From NCBI GenBank assembly GCA_016802295.1, contig JAESIW010000138.1, positions 1,497,904-1,561,903 of the forward strand: a stretch of 64,000 bases of DNA. Direction: 5' to 3'. Origin of the DNA: Brachionus rotundiformis (Eukaryota > Rotifera > Eurotatoria > Ploima > Brachionidae). Shown piece by piece: positions 49,095 to 59,733 of the stretch. The translations under genes were made by a program, and so were the position numbers. The first letter of the stretch is position 1. Each line of letters opens with the position of its first letter. Under the pieces are notes generated by a model, which was given only the letters and a program-made list of their open reading frames with translations, ran no database searches and was not told the DNA's origin.

Positions 49095-50522
49095 ATGAAT
49101 TTTGAAAATTATCAATACTCTAAGCTGAGTGCAGCTGATAAATCTGTTGTTGACTCAATTACGGAGCAAGTGGCTTATCTTTCACAACAAAATGGTGCCA
49201 ATTTTTTCAATGTTCCAGGTGCAGACCAATATTCTGAATTTTTTTTGGACTCATCATCAGTAAATCAGATAGCATCGGACTTGTTGCAGATGCAAACTGG
49301 TCGTTTCACTCTTCCCTTACCTAAATCACCAAATAGAGAATACCTGAGCGGATTTGAACAAGCTATTTTAGACTCAAAAGAGCCTTTGTCAATCAACGAA
49401 AGTGAAGAAATATCAATAAATGGTCATAGGGGAATATGGGCGAACAAATCCGAAGTTATAAATTGGCAAGGAGAGTTGCCAATCAGCCAATATGCCATAA
49501 ACGAGGACTCTAATCCAGAGATATTAAATAAAAAGACAAGTCAAGCACTTGAGTATGTGCAAGAACTGGCCATTAGGTATTTGAGACCGCCCACGCCACC
49601 AATTCCTGGTGATATAATTATCAATCAGATGCCAAATCAGATAGCACCTCCGGCCCCTCCACTAATCATTCGACAGCAACCAGCTAGACCATCGACTCCA
49701 GAGCCATTGATTATACGAGAGGCTCCGCCAGTTCCACCAGCTCCTCTTTCCCGTAAAGTAATTACAATAAGTGGAAAAAAAATTCCACCTCCTCCAAGAA
49801 AAGTTGTTATTGAACGACTACCATCTTTGCCAGCTAAACCACAATCAGTTCTAATCGAAAGATGGTTGCCATATGCACAAGTTAAACGCAAAGTAATATT
49901 TAATAAGCCTACTCAAGCTGACCCAAAAGTGGTTAAGCCTAGAAATGTGATTGTGCAATGGGACTCTCCAAAAGTCAACATTAGAAAAGAATTCAAATAC
50001 CTTGGCGTTATTAGGGCCAATCCAGTTGAGTATGTTCAACGATATGGATCAACTCTGAGGCAATCAAATGAACTTCCAAAATTTGTCACCGACATACAAA
50101 CACCTGACGGTCTTGTCTTGGCTGCTGACCATAAATATAATCCTTTGCATGAATTATACGGAGACGTATCAGCATTGAGCTATGTTGATTTGGACCGTGA
50201 AGGTCTTGGTGATTATAAGCCTTATTTGCAGAAAAAGTTCGACTATCAGGGACAATCAATGCATAGTTTTAATTATGGTTTTAATTTGGACAATAATGTT
50301 AATGAATTAATTGAGCAAATATTTAGATCTGTTGATCGAGATCAAAATGGGAGAATAAGTGTTGATGAAGCAGAGAAGTTGGTCCTAAAGTTAAATAGTA
50401 GATTGGGAAGGCGGTATGGTGAAGATGACGTGAAGGCTTTTTTTGCCACTTTGGATCAAAATCTTGATGGAACTTTGGATTTGGAAGAGTTCAGAGGTGC
50501 TTTTCTGAGTGTAGCTAATTAA
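49095..50522 (+). CDS. Proline-rich repeat protein with two C-terminal EF-hands
   Basis: Single exon, 475 residues. Residues 1-155 are an N-terminal region of unknown function. Residues 160-300 are a proline and valine rich section with related units such as PPAPPLIIRQQPARP, PPPPRKVVIERLPSLP and QSVLIERWLPYAQVKRKVI. Residues 400-475 hold two canonical EF-hands with loops DRDQNGRISVDE and DQNLDGTLDLEE, so Ca2+ binding is expected. The Pro-Ile/Val-Arg units look like a beta-rich structural repeat. They recall cortical or cytoskeletal proteins of single-celled eukaryotes, from memory only. No signal peptide or membrane segment. Inferred role: a calcium-responsive structural protein. Confidence 0.75.
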   Translation: MNFENYQYSKLSAADKSVVDSITEQVAYLSQQNGANFFNVPGADQYSEFFLDSSSVNQIASDLLQMQTGRFTLPLPKSPNREYLSGFEQAILDSKEPLSINESEEISINGHRGIWANKSEVINWQGELPISQYAINEDSNPEILNKKTSQALEYVQELAIRYLRPPTPPIPGDIIINQMPNQIAPPAPPLIIRQQPARPSTPEPLIIREAPPVPPAPLSRKVITISGKKIPPPPRKVVIERLPSLPAKPQSVLIERWLPYAQVKRKVIFNKPTQADPKVVKPRNVIVQWDSPKVNIRKEFKYLGVIRANPVEYVQRYGSTLRQSNELPKFVTDIQTPDGLVLAADHKYNPLHELYGDVSALSYVDLDREGLGDYKPYLQKKFDYQGQSMHSFNYGFNLDNNVNELIEQIFRSVDRDQNGRISVDEAEKLVLKLNSRLGRRYGEDDVKAFFATLDQNLDGTLDLEEFRGAFLSVAN

Positions 50523-52137
50523 ATATTTTTTATTTATATCAATTTTTTTGTTATTTATTGACGAAAAGATAATTTTTGTTTATTTGTATGAGGAAAAAAT
50601 TCTTTGCATTTTGTCTTGAAAAATTTGATTTATTTTGCCACACATGAACATATTTTACTTTTAATTTTAAACTATAAAATTTAGAATTTAATTAATATGA
50701 CGTGATATGTCAGTATTATTTTATTTTTTTGTCTAACCAAAAATAAAACAAATTTTATTAAAAGATATAATTTTATTATAGAGTCTTTATCACACTTTAC
50801 CACAAAAAAAAAATGATAAGTATTTTACAATTCTATTGAAAATAAGGAAAGATAAATGCTATCCTACTTTTTATATGCTACCAGAGGTTTTGGCAAAGTT
50901 ATGACCCAATGCATTGAGAATTTTTTTATTTTTATTTTAAAAATTGAATAAATTCTACAAAACTTTAAAACGATAATGGCATCATGAGTTTTTTGGTTCT
51001 GTGACAATTAAAATCAAGAATTGGTTTAGCGTAGTTGCGTTGGAAGAATTCACTTTTGACTGAGCTTTAAATTCAAGCTAACAGAATGTCATGACTCAAC
51101 CTACACAATAAAAACATATAAATCTGACTTGACTACAAAATTTAGAAATAAATAAATCCGTAAACATGGCTTTTTTTATTCAAAACTATTAAAAAAGTGA
51201 ATAAATTAATAAAATAATAAAATTTTTGAATAAATAAATAAAGTTATTTTTTTAAGGATTTTCAAATAATTCAAGTAGACCCGAACTAAAATATTGCTCT
51301 GGTTACACTAATTTAAATTATTAGAAATTTAAATATATATTTTTAAAATCAAAAACTTTTAATAAAATTTAAAGAAAATAAATTTAGAAATCTAGAATTA
51401 TTTATATCTATTAAAATCATGAACAAGGTTCTAAAAAGATTGCCTTAGTAACTGGAAACAAATTTAATTTTTTTAAATGGATAATCGATCACGATTTTAT
51501 TAAATATTTACTAAATATCAAAATTTTAAGAATATAATTAGCTTTAAGAAAAAGTAATATAAATTACATATAATACTAGCTTTTATTTTTATTATTAAAG
51601 GAAAAATTAATTTAATTAATTCAAGGTAAATAGGATCGCTGTTGAGAAATCAATCACGAAATTATTTAGGCTTTATTACGCAACTCAAGTCCCTCTTTAA
51701 GCCAATCTTAATATTTACCTATGCGCACTGTCGTTAATAAATAATACAATTTTACTTTTTTTTTCTTTTCTTTTTTTTTTTTATAATGTTTTTAGATATG
51801 TTACCAAGCAACGCTTATTATTTTTGCCAACTATTATCGTTGTTAGCGTAATTGTTGTTCAGTTTTTTATTTTAAAGAACAATACTACAACAATCATAAA
51901 ATTTTTATAAAAAATAAAGTATAAGAAATATTTTACAATTTGATAATAGCTAGTACCTTTATTCTTTATATTTAAAAAGATAAAAAATTAATTCTATTCG
52001 TTGTCAAGTAAAATATATTCTAAAAACTCTTTATTTTTTATATTTTTTTGTTTTTAGTTAGAATAAAAATTTAATCTATTTGTTTTTATTTTATAATTAT
52101 TATTTTATTATTTTATTAAATAGAATCTTTAGGCCAA
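50523..52137. other. AT-rich intergenic region
   Basis: About 1.6 kb with poly-A/T tracts. No coding region or clear repeat was seen. Confidence 0.5.
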
Positions 52138-53612
52138 ATGACTAAGTTGTGTATATGTCAATTGTGTACTTGTGGTCACCATCGTTGCCCGCACAGACCT
52201 TGGGGCATTTTGGGAAAGGGCGAACAGCCATGCGCAGTCACCGAGTACAAAAACGAGTACCGCGCACATGAAGCTTCACGAACCCAGCCGTTCAAGCCGG
52301 ACAATGATTACAAAGGCTCCAATATTCCCCTTAACGACGAAACCACCCATAAGTAATTAACTAGCATTTTGGCAAAGTGATTTTCTATTCCTTTCTGTTG
52401 ACTAAAGAGCTGATTACATACGTCACCCTGTTGAGAGAGTATCGCTTCACCAGCCAGAACAGTATAGACAACCAGAGGGCGAAATGGACACTATGACCAG
52501 CTACAAACGCGAATATGTCCGTACGTAATTTAAGATATTTAGTTAATAAAGTTAATAATTTTATTTATTTGTTTCTAGAGAAACAAGGCGAAAAGGCACA
52601 GCCAATTCGTCACGATGGAAGCCGCAAAGAGCCAGCCAATTTCGAGGGCAATCCAACATATAAAAGCGATTATCGTCCATGGGAACTAAGCAGAACTCAG
52701 CCGATACGCCACGATGGTGGATATGTGTCCTCTTCTGATCCATTCAATGGCAATACCACATACTACCAGGACTTTAAGCGTCATAGCCAAACTCCAGTTA
52801 AACCAATTAGACCAGATAATGCTGCTTTGCAATCAACTGACCCGTTCAATGATCGAACTGGATACAGAGAAGATTATGTGAAGCACGACTTGCCTGCTAA
52901 ATTCTCAAGACCCAAGGACGAATATCAGCCAAATAAAATACCATTGGACAACATGACCACAATGAGACGCGACTTTACTGCTAAGGATGCAGAAAAAGCT
53001 CGCTCTTTCAAGCCAGAAAATGGCGGCTACAGATCAGAGGCGCCATTTGACGATGATACCACGCATAAAAATGACTTCAAAAAATGGGAAGTAAAGCCAA
53101 ATTTTGCCAAAAAAGATAATGAATGGAAGCCTCCATTGGGCGAAATGGACCTAAGTACCAATTACAATTCTGAGTTTACGCCTAAGCCGGCACAAAAAGC
53201 AATGGCCATTAGACCTATGAGTCGAAAGAAAGTAGATGGCAAATTCGAAGGTGATACCACTTACGGACAAGATTTCCGAAAATGGCCAGGCGATAGACGC
53301 ACACCGCTCAAAAATCAAAATGAATACCAAACGCCGAGTGCACCATTTGATGGTACTAGCACCTACAAGGGTCATTATTTGCCACTTGCGGGCGGACCAT
53401 CGCAATCGTTCAAGCCAGATGGCTTGGCCTATAGATCAGATCAACCATTTGACGGTAACACCCTATACAGGACTGAATTTACTCAAAAGGAAATTGAGCC
53501 GTGTCCGGCTACTTTGTTGGAAACTCCAAGAGCCAATTTTGTATTCCAGGCTGAGGATGAAAAGGGACATAAATTCTATTCGCCCGCACATGCTAAATCA
53601 ATTTTGGCTTAA
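52138..53612 (+). CDS. SAXO-type stabiliser of axonemal microtubules (FAM154 family)
   Basis: Three exons, 52138-52352, 52408-52520 and 52579-53612 (introns 55 and 58 nt), giving 453 residues. The N-terminus has the family cysteine cluster CICQLCTCGHHRCP. About a dozen Mn-type repeats follow, each with a KP or RP, a tyrosine, then F(D/N)G.T.Y...F, for example APFDDDTTHKNDFKKW and PFDGNTLYRTEF. In SAXO1/2 and the related MAP6 family these repeats bind and stabilise microtubules of cilia, centrioles and sperm tails. Together with the dynein gene it points to a ciliated animal. The exon-1 ATG at 52138 places the cysteine motif at the N-terminus as in homologues, which supports the start. Confidence 0.88.
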
Positions 53613-54660
53613 TTTAATTTTTTTCTTATTTTTATAAAATGAATTAAAAATATTAATTAATTTTGCGATTCTTTATTTCTGTCAATATTTTTGATTGAAT
53701 AAAATTTTAATTAAAAAAAAAAACATAAAATTAATTTAATATTATTTTATTTAGACGAAAACAAAAAATAGAATATTGACGCCCAACTTTTAATTAGTTT
53801 TTAAACCATGTTTTCTAATTTAAAATTAATTATTTAATCAAGTCTCCAATGGATTTTAAAATACATTTTTTAAAAATAATTAGATTATTATTTGTCTTTT
53901 AATTAGAAATTTATGTGGCTTTTAATTTAATTAGAAATATTTATTGATGCTTTTGATTGTAAAATTAAAAACATACTCTCGAATGAGATAACTAATCTAT
54001 TGTTTCATAATTTTTTCGTTACACTCTTTTTTAGTTTTTAAATAAGTACAGATAATAAAATTAGATAATTGAAATAAATTTTCACTAGCGAAAACAAATT
54101 AGCCTAAATTTAAAAAAGAAATTTAATCATCTAATTTGCAGCTATTTCAATTTAAGTAAATACTTCATTCTAACTATAATTTGTTATATCCTATATCCTT
54201 GTTCGCAAGGTATTTTTTTATTTTTGAATTTAAAATTTTTAAAATTTATCTAACAATATAAAGATAGTTGTCAGTTTTACAAGATGGTAAAAAAATTTTA
54301 ACAATATATCTCCATGTAGTAGCGAGTAAAGTAACCAAGTTGGCAACCACTTAGTTGACAAATCTTAGCTATTTTTTTCAATTCTTAATTTCATTTCTTT
54401 AATTTTTTTTGATCAACGAAAATTTATTTAAATTAATTAAAAAAAAAGAAGAAATTATTTTAACAAAATAAAATTTTATTTGAGTCGAACTTTGTAGATT
54501 AATTCGGGCCTAATTAAACCCACCACTAACAACAACAACAACTACTCAAATTTAAAAACAAGTTGTGCCACTAAAAATCTATTCCAAGAAGAAGTAGTTT
54601 CCACTTTGCTTTTGCTCAACATCCTTGAGTTTAAGATTAATTAAATTAACTTGGAATTAA
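53613..54660. other. Convergent intergenic region SAXO / ABCE1
   Basis: About 1 kb of AT-rich 3' flanks of two converging genes, including a short (CAA)n at about 54528-54542. No gene. Confidence 0.5.
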
Positions 54661-56469
54661 CTAGGAAACAAAATCTTTATCTTTTACCTTAACCGAGTTT
54701 TCTTTGTTTATGCGAGGTCTTGAATTTTCGGGGTCTCTTCTGAATGTGATCTTGAGCGACTTCAAAAAGGTGTTCATGCCTGTGAGGAGACTTTGTGGCG
54801 ACGAGGCAAGTGTCTTTACCGATGGTATACCCTCGAAGACAATGACTCGGTCGGCCAAGTAAGTTGCCATGATAAAATCGTGCTCGACAACAAAAGCTGT
54901 CTTTTTGCTGTTCCTGATGAAACGTTTGATTACTTTGGCAGCGTGCAAACGCTGCTCAGAGTCAAGGTAGGCCGATGGCTCGTCAATTAGGTACACATCG
55001 GCCGGCTTGCCCAGACAAATGGTCAAAGCCACTCTCTGCAGCTCACCACCGGACAAATTGCCCACCTCTTGGTCAATTATGTTCTCTATGTGCAGCGGTT
55101 TGAGCACGTCTGTGTTGAATTGGGGATGCATGGCGGCCTCGCGTATCCTCAAGTTGATTAGCTGTCTGACCGTGCCCTGGAATTTGGGACTTATCTTCTG
55201 AGGCTTGTAGGAGATGTTCAATTTGGGAACTTGGGCTTCGCCGTCCGGGTTCAAGTTGCCTGCCAGCATTCGGATAAGAGTGGTCTTGCCAGTTCCGTTC
55301 TCTCCCAATAGGACTATTATTTCCGAGTCAGTGAACGAGCCGCCTTTGATTGAGAGCGAAAAGTCGCCCAAGTTTTTGGACAAGTCCGGATAGGTGTAAT
55401 TGTACAATCGCTTTATTTCTTCGTCTTCGGACTTTTCGACCACTTTAAATGACAGGACAGTTTCTCTAAATCTTAAATTCTCAGTTGGCACAAAACCATC
55501 CAGAAATATGTTTATGCCTTCGCGCACCGAAAATGGCATAGTTACCACACCGTAGTGTCCAGGCGATCCGTACAAACAGCAAATAAAGTCTGACAAATAG
55601 TCGAGCACGGACAAGTCGTGCTCGACCACAATCAAGTATCTGTCTTGTCTGATTAGTTCCCTGATTAGCTGGGCTGCTTTGAGACGTTGCTTGACGTCGA
55701 GATAAGAGGACGGCTCGTCAAACATGTAAATGTCACTTTTCCTAACACAGGTGACTGCACAGGCAAACCGCTGCAGCTCGCCACCTGACAAGTCCTCAAT
55801 ATTTCTCGTCTTAAGACCACTGAGCTCATATTCTTCAATGATTCGCTCCAAATCGTCGCATTCGCTTCTCTTGGTCAATATTTCTTCGACTGTGCCTTTG
55901 ATGGCGCGCGGAATTTGGTCAACATATTGTGGCTTGATTATGGCCTTTAGGTTGTCTTCGAGGATCTTGGTAAAAAAGTTTTGAAGCTCGGAGCCGCGGA
56001 AGAATGTCAAAATGTCTGACCAATCTGGTGGGTCGTTGAACCGGCCCAAGTTAGGCTTCAATTTGCCAGCAAGAATGTTCAAAGCTGTCGATTTGCCAAT
56101 ACCGTTGGTGCCAACAAGACCTAGCACTTGGCCAGGACGCGGCGTAGGCAAACGATGCAGCTTGAACGAATTGGGACCAAAGCGGTGAGTTGTGTCTTTT
56201 TCCAAGTTGCTTGGCAAGTTTATGATCGAAATGGCCTCGAATGGACACTTTTTAACACAAATACCGCAGCCAATACAAAGCTCTTCGGATATGAATGCTA
56301 TTTTGGAATCGGGCGCCACTTCGATGCACAACTTGCCCATTCGAACAACTGGACACGACTTTTTGCACTCTTGGCGACATTTTTTCGGCTTGCATCGGTC
56401 ATTATTGACTATGGCTATCCTGGTCAACGAGTCCTGCTCTTTAAGCTCTCTCTTATTTATCTTACTCAT
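54661..56469 (-). CDS. ABCE1: ABCE1 (Rli1) ribosome-recycling ATPase
   Basis: Intronless, 602 residues (human 599). It splits post-termination ribosomes into subunits. The N-terminus carries the two 4Fe-4S clusters (CKPKKCRQECKKSCPV and CIGCGICVKKCP). NBD1 has Walker A GTNGIGKST, signature LSGGELQR and Walker B YMFDEPSSYLD. NBD2 has GENGTGKTT, LSGGELQR and YLIDEPSAYLD. All catalytic motifs are intact. The C-terminal 20 residues are Lys-rich. The downstream minus-strand gene is separated from its ATG by about 360 nt. Not regulated in any way visible here. Confidence 0.97.
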   Translation of the reverse strand: MSKINKRELKEQDSLTRIAIVNNDRCKPKKCRQECKKSCPVVRMGKLCIEVAPDSKIAFISEELCIGCGICVKKCPFEAISIINLPSNLEKDTTHRFGPNSFKLHRLPTPRPGQVLGLVGTNGIGKSTALNILAGKLKPNLGRFNDPPDWSDILTFFRGSELQNFFTKILEDNLKAIIKPQYVDQIPRAIKGTVEEILTKRSECDDLERIIEEYELSGLKTRNIEDLSGGELQRFACAVTCVRKSDIYMFDEPSSYLDVKQRLKAAQLIRELIRQDRYLIVVEHDLSVLDYLSDFICCLYGSPGHYGVVTMPFSVREGINIFLDGFVPTENLRFRETVLSFKVVEKSEDEEIKRLYNYTYPDLSKNLGDFSLSIKGGSFTDSEIIVLLGENGTGKTTLIRMLAGNLNPDGEAQVPKLNISYKPQKISPKFQGTVRQLINLRIREAAMHPQFNTDVLKPLHIENIIDQEVGNLSGGELQRVALTICLGKPADVYLIDEPSAYLDSEQRLHAAKVIKRFIRNSKKTAFVVEHDFIMATYLADRVIVFEGIPSVKTLASSPQSLLTGMNTFLKSLKITFRRDPENSRPRINKENSVKVKDKDFVS

Positions 56470-56829
56470 TATCTATTCTTTTTTTTTTGTTTTTTTTTTG
56501 TGAAAAATCAAAACAAATATGATTAAAAAATTAAGAACTAAATGCTTGATGAAGTAAGGAAAATTTTAATTTGGCAACAAAAACGTGTTCACTTTAGCTC
56601 TGTCTTAAAGTGTGCTTTCTGAGCTCTTTTTTTGCCTACTAAATTGCAAAATAATTTGAAATTTTTCTCTCTTATTTGCATTCAATAATTAATTTTTATT
56701 AAAATTTTTAATAGATAAATTTTTTTAACCAAGTCTTGCTATTTGTCTCTTTGTTTTAGCACTCAATTTGAATCAAAAAATCAATTTTTTTTTTTTTAAT
56801 TTTTATTTCTTTATTTAATTTTTGATATA
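56470..56829. other. Spacer between ABCE1 start and APEX1 stop
   Basis: 360 nt, T-rich. It holds the ABCE1 promoter and the APEX1 3' flank; no motif was recognised. Confidence 0.5.
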
Positions 56830-57878
56830 TTAATAAATTAAAAGATATAAAACAATAGGAATGTGATCACTTCCGCTCATTTTATCTCTTAGAACTTGGT
56901 CAACTAGATTTTTTTTGAGACTATTTGACATGACAAAATAGTCCAGTCTCCAGCCTGAGTTGGTTTGTCGCGAGGTCACTTTTCGATGAGTGTAGAATGT
57001 GTACGCTCCTGACCGCTCTGGGTACAAATACCTAAACGAGTCAAAATATCCATCGGATAAAATTTGCGTAAAATTGTTTCTTTCTTCCATGGTAAAACAT
57101 GCTGAATGTAGATGAGAACTTGGATACTTTAAGTCGATTCTATTGTGCGCTACATTCAAGTCTCCGGTCCAAATTATCGGCTTAATAGTGTCCAAATGGG
57201 CCATGTATTTACGCAAAGCCTCACACCATTTCAATTTATATTCTAGCCTGATTAATTTAGCACCTGCATTAGGAACATCTATAAAAAATAGATTTAAAAT
57301 TATTCATTTCTAAAAAGACAAAAATATTTGTTTACATGAATTAATAAGAAAAAATTTTTCATATTCGACCATTATGACCCTACCTTCTTGGTCAAATTTC
57401 TCCTCACTAATTCCATACTCAACCCTGAGAGGCTTTATCTTTGACACTATGCCAACTCCGGCATATCCTTTGCGTACACTTGGCAACCAATAGCAATGAT
57501 AACTGGACAATTTGGACAATTGGTCAAAGTTTGCTGAAGGATCATATTTTGTTTCTTGAAGACAAAATATGTCTGCATCTTCGGCCTCTATATAATTTAT
57601 CCCGCCTTTCTGATTTAAGCAAAAATTTAACTATGTCTCATGCCATCACCAAATGTCACCTTTATCCAAGCTCTTAGGCCATTGATGTTCCAAGACACAA
57701 TTTTAAAATTCCAATCTTTTTTATTCGAAGCATTCTTAAATTCATTTTTACATGCAAGAACATTGCTTAAACTAATTAAATTTTTATCAAAATTATCTTC
57801 TCCATTAGACTCTTTATTGTTGGACTTTTTTCCAACTTTGCTCAAGTCACTTGGTTTCTTTTCAAAAAAATAGAGCAA
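56830..57878 (-). CDS. APEX1: Apurinic/apyrimidinic endonuclease (APEX1, ExoIII family)
   Basis: Three visible exons, 57660-57878, 57336-57609 and 56830-57278, about 313 residues (human 318). It cuts DNA 5' to abasic sites in base-excision repair. All catalytic residues seen in human APE1 are present: Asn in SWNINGLRAW, Glu in CLQETKYD, Tyr in NSYVPNAG (spanning the 57336/57278 junction), Asp and Asn in GDLNVAH, Asp in WRLDYF and His in GSDHIPI. The first 50 residues are Lys, Ser and Asn rich, as expected for the basic leader. The start is unresolved: no ATG lies in frame before the catalytic core in this exon, and the frame can be extended only to a TTG at 57878 or to an AG acceptor near 57894. 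A short upstream exon is therefore likely. Confidence 0.9.
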
Positions 57879-58388
57879 AAATTTAAAACATTTCTGATTT
57901 AATTAATTACAAGTTTTCTTTTAGAAAGTGATATCATTTTTTTAATGTTTTTTTCTTTTTTTAAATTGTTAATTTTATCTTATTGTTTTATATTTAGCTT
58001 AAATTTCATAACTAGATACAAATTAGCTACGGTGTAAAAGTTTGCGGAATTTTGATTAAATGGAAGAATGAATACATAAATTACATTATTTTGACTGATT
58101 TTATTTGCACGATATTTAAATTGAAAATCTTTAAATAAGATAACAGGAAACAGGAAGTTTGGTTTTGCTAATATGCCTTTTGAACACCAAATTATTCTGT
58201 GCCTGCGGCATTTTAATAAAAGAAAAAATACTTTGTTTTATATTTAGTGACAAAATTTAAAGCTAATGTATAATTCGATAATTTTTTAGTCATTTATTTT
58301 TTATTAAAAAAAAAACTAATTTCCTAATGTCAGTAATAAATAAATTTATTTGTTTTTTTCTTTTATAATTTTTCTAGTTAAATATATT
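57879..58388. other. Divergent region APEX1 / PKA regulatory subunit
   Basis: About 0.5 kb. It likely contains both promoters and perhaps the missing first exons of both genes (a good acceptor TTTTTCTAG ends at 58377). No coding exon could be assigned. Confidence 0.4.
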
Positions 58389-59378
58389 ATGGATAAGAAA
58401 GATTTGAATCTGGAAGAAGATGATATTAGCTACAATGTAGCGAGAACCAATACTCGTAGATTGCGTCAAATAAGACGCTTTTCAGTATTTAGCAAGTCAT
58501 TTGACCCGGAATATGGCGAGCTAAGGTCCCATTCAGAGACCGACTTTGAATCAATGGCAAACAGACCATTTGAAAGCTCCAAATCATCAGTACTGGACTA
58601 TGCAGAAAATTTAAAGAAAATAATGTCAAATATCATTCTATTCAAACATTTGTCTGATGATGACCTGGACAGAATTGTCGAGTGTATGTTCCAGAGACCA
58701 TGTTCCCGGAACGAAGTAATCATTCGGCAAGGAGATCCGGGCAATTATTTTTACATAATTGCCAAAGGTGTTTTTGATGTGTATCTTAAACGAGCTGGTG
58801 ATGAGCTCAAAATGGCTGAACTTGGCGAGCATGGGTTTTTTGGCGACTTGGCCTTGTTGCACAACCAAGCTCGCTGTGCCAGTGTTGTTTGTCAAAGCGA
58901 TGGTGTTTTGTTGTGCATGAATCGGGACACATTTCAAAGAAAAGTTATATCTATTTCATTTGATAGACGCAGAAAATATGCCAATTTGCTCGGCTCCATC
59001 TCGTTTCTAAGAGATTCGCTCAGCGATACCGAGCGATCCAAAGTTGTAGACGCCTTGGAGAGCCGATTGGTTGAGGCCAATGAGACACTATTCAGTCAAA
59101 ACGAGATGGCAAATGGAATGTATTTTGTAGAGAGTGGCAAAGTAAAAATATCACAAATGGATGAAAATGGAAATAAGGAAATAATAAAAGTGGTTGAGAA
59201 AGGCGACTACTTTGGCGAATTTGCACTGCTGCGCAAGACCAATCGCACAGCAACAGCTTGCACGCTAACCAAATGCCAACTAGCTTTCCTAGATGTAGAC
59301 GCGTTTGAACGTCTTATGGGACCGTGTTTTAATCTGCTAGAAAAACACCAAATAGATTATTATAAAGAATTCAAATAG
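58389..59378 (+). CDS. cAMP-dependent protein kinase regulatory subunit (RII-like)
   Basis: 329 residues from the ATG at 58389. It holds PKA catalytic subunits inactive until cAMP binds. Residues 29-33 are RRFSV, an RII-type autophosphorylated inhibitor site. CNB-A (about 75-195) has the cassette HGFFGDLALLHNQARCASV, where Asp replaces the usual Glu of FGE; the Arg is kept. CNB-B (about 200-325) has the canonical GDYFGEFALLRKTNRTAT. The usual N-terminal dimerisation/docking helices are not in this frame: only 28 residues precede the inhibitor site, against about 95 in human RII. They may be encoded by an upstream exon, because a TTTTTCTAG acceptor lies 12 nt before the ATG and keeps the frame open. 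Otherwise this would be a monomeric regulatory subunit. Confidence 0.88.
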   Translation: MDKKDLNLEEDDISYNVARTNTRRLRQIRRFSVFSKSFDPEYGELRSHSETDFESMANRPFESSKSSVLDYAENLKKIMSNIILFKHLSDDDLDRIVECMFQRPCSRNEVIIRQGDPGNYFYIIAKGVFDVYLKRAGDELKMAELGEHGFFGDLALLHNQARCASVVCQSDGVLLCMNRDTFQRKVISISFDRRRKYANLLGSISFLRDSLSDTERSKVVDALESRLVEANETLFSQNEMANGMYFVESGKVKISQMDENGNKEIIKVVEKGDYFGEFALLRKTNRTATACTLTKCQLAFLDVDAFERLMGPCFNLLEKHQIDYYKEFK

Positions 59379-59733
59379 GTGTATCTCTCACATAATAAGA
59401 TAATTATAAAAATATTCAACTCAATTGCGTAAGAAATGTTAAAGTTTTGTTTTTTTTTTATATTTTTTTTATGGTTTTATAAGTTTAAAATGTATTTCAC
59501 CCCCGATTATAAACCCAACTCTTATTCAATAATAGAACAGCTTGATTTTAATCTATTCCTCATTATTCGAATTATTTTTATTTCGAAAAAATAAATAATC
59601 ATCATGTTCAAAGCAGTAACTAATTTTATCTATCTTAAATACTCAACTAATGCATTAAAAATATAAAAAAAAAAAAAAAACAATAATATCTTTGGATTAA
59701 GAACACATTTGCATAAATCAAGATATACCAAGG
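59379..59733. other. Short intergenic region
   Basis: 355 nt, with T and A tracts. No gene. Confidence 0.5.

Noticed and set aside
56128..56526. Plus-strand 132- and 103-codon frames
   Set aside because: Antisense to the ABCE1 Fe-S and NBD1 coding sequence.
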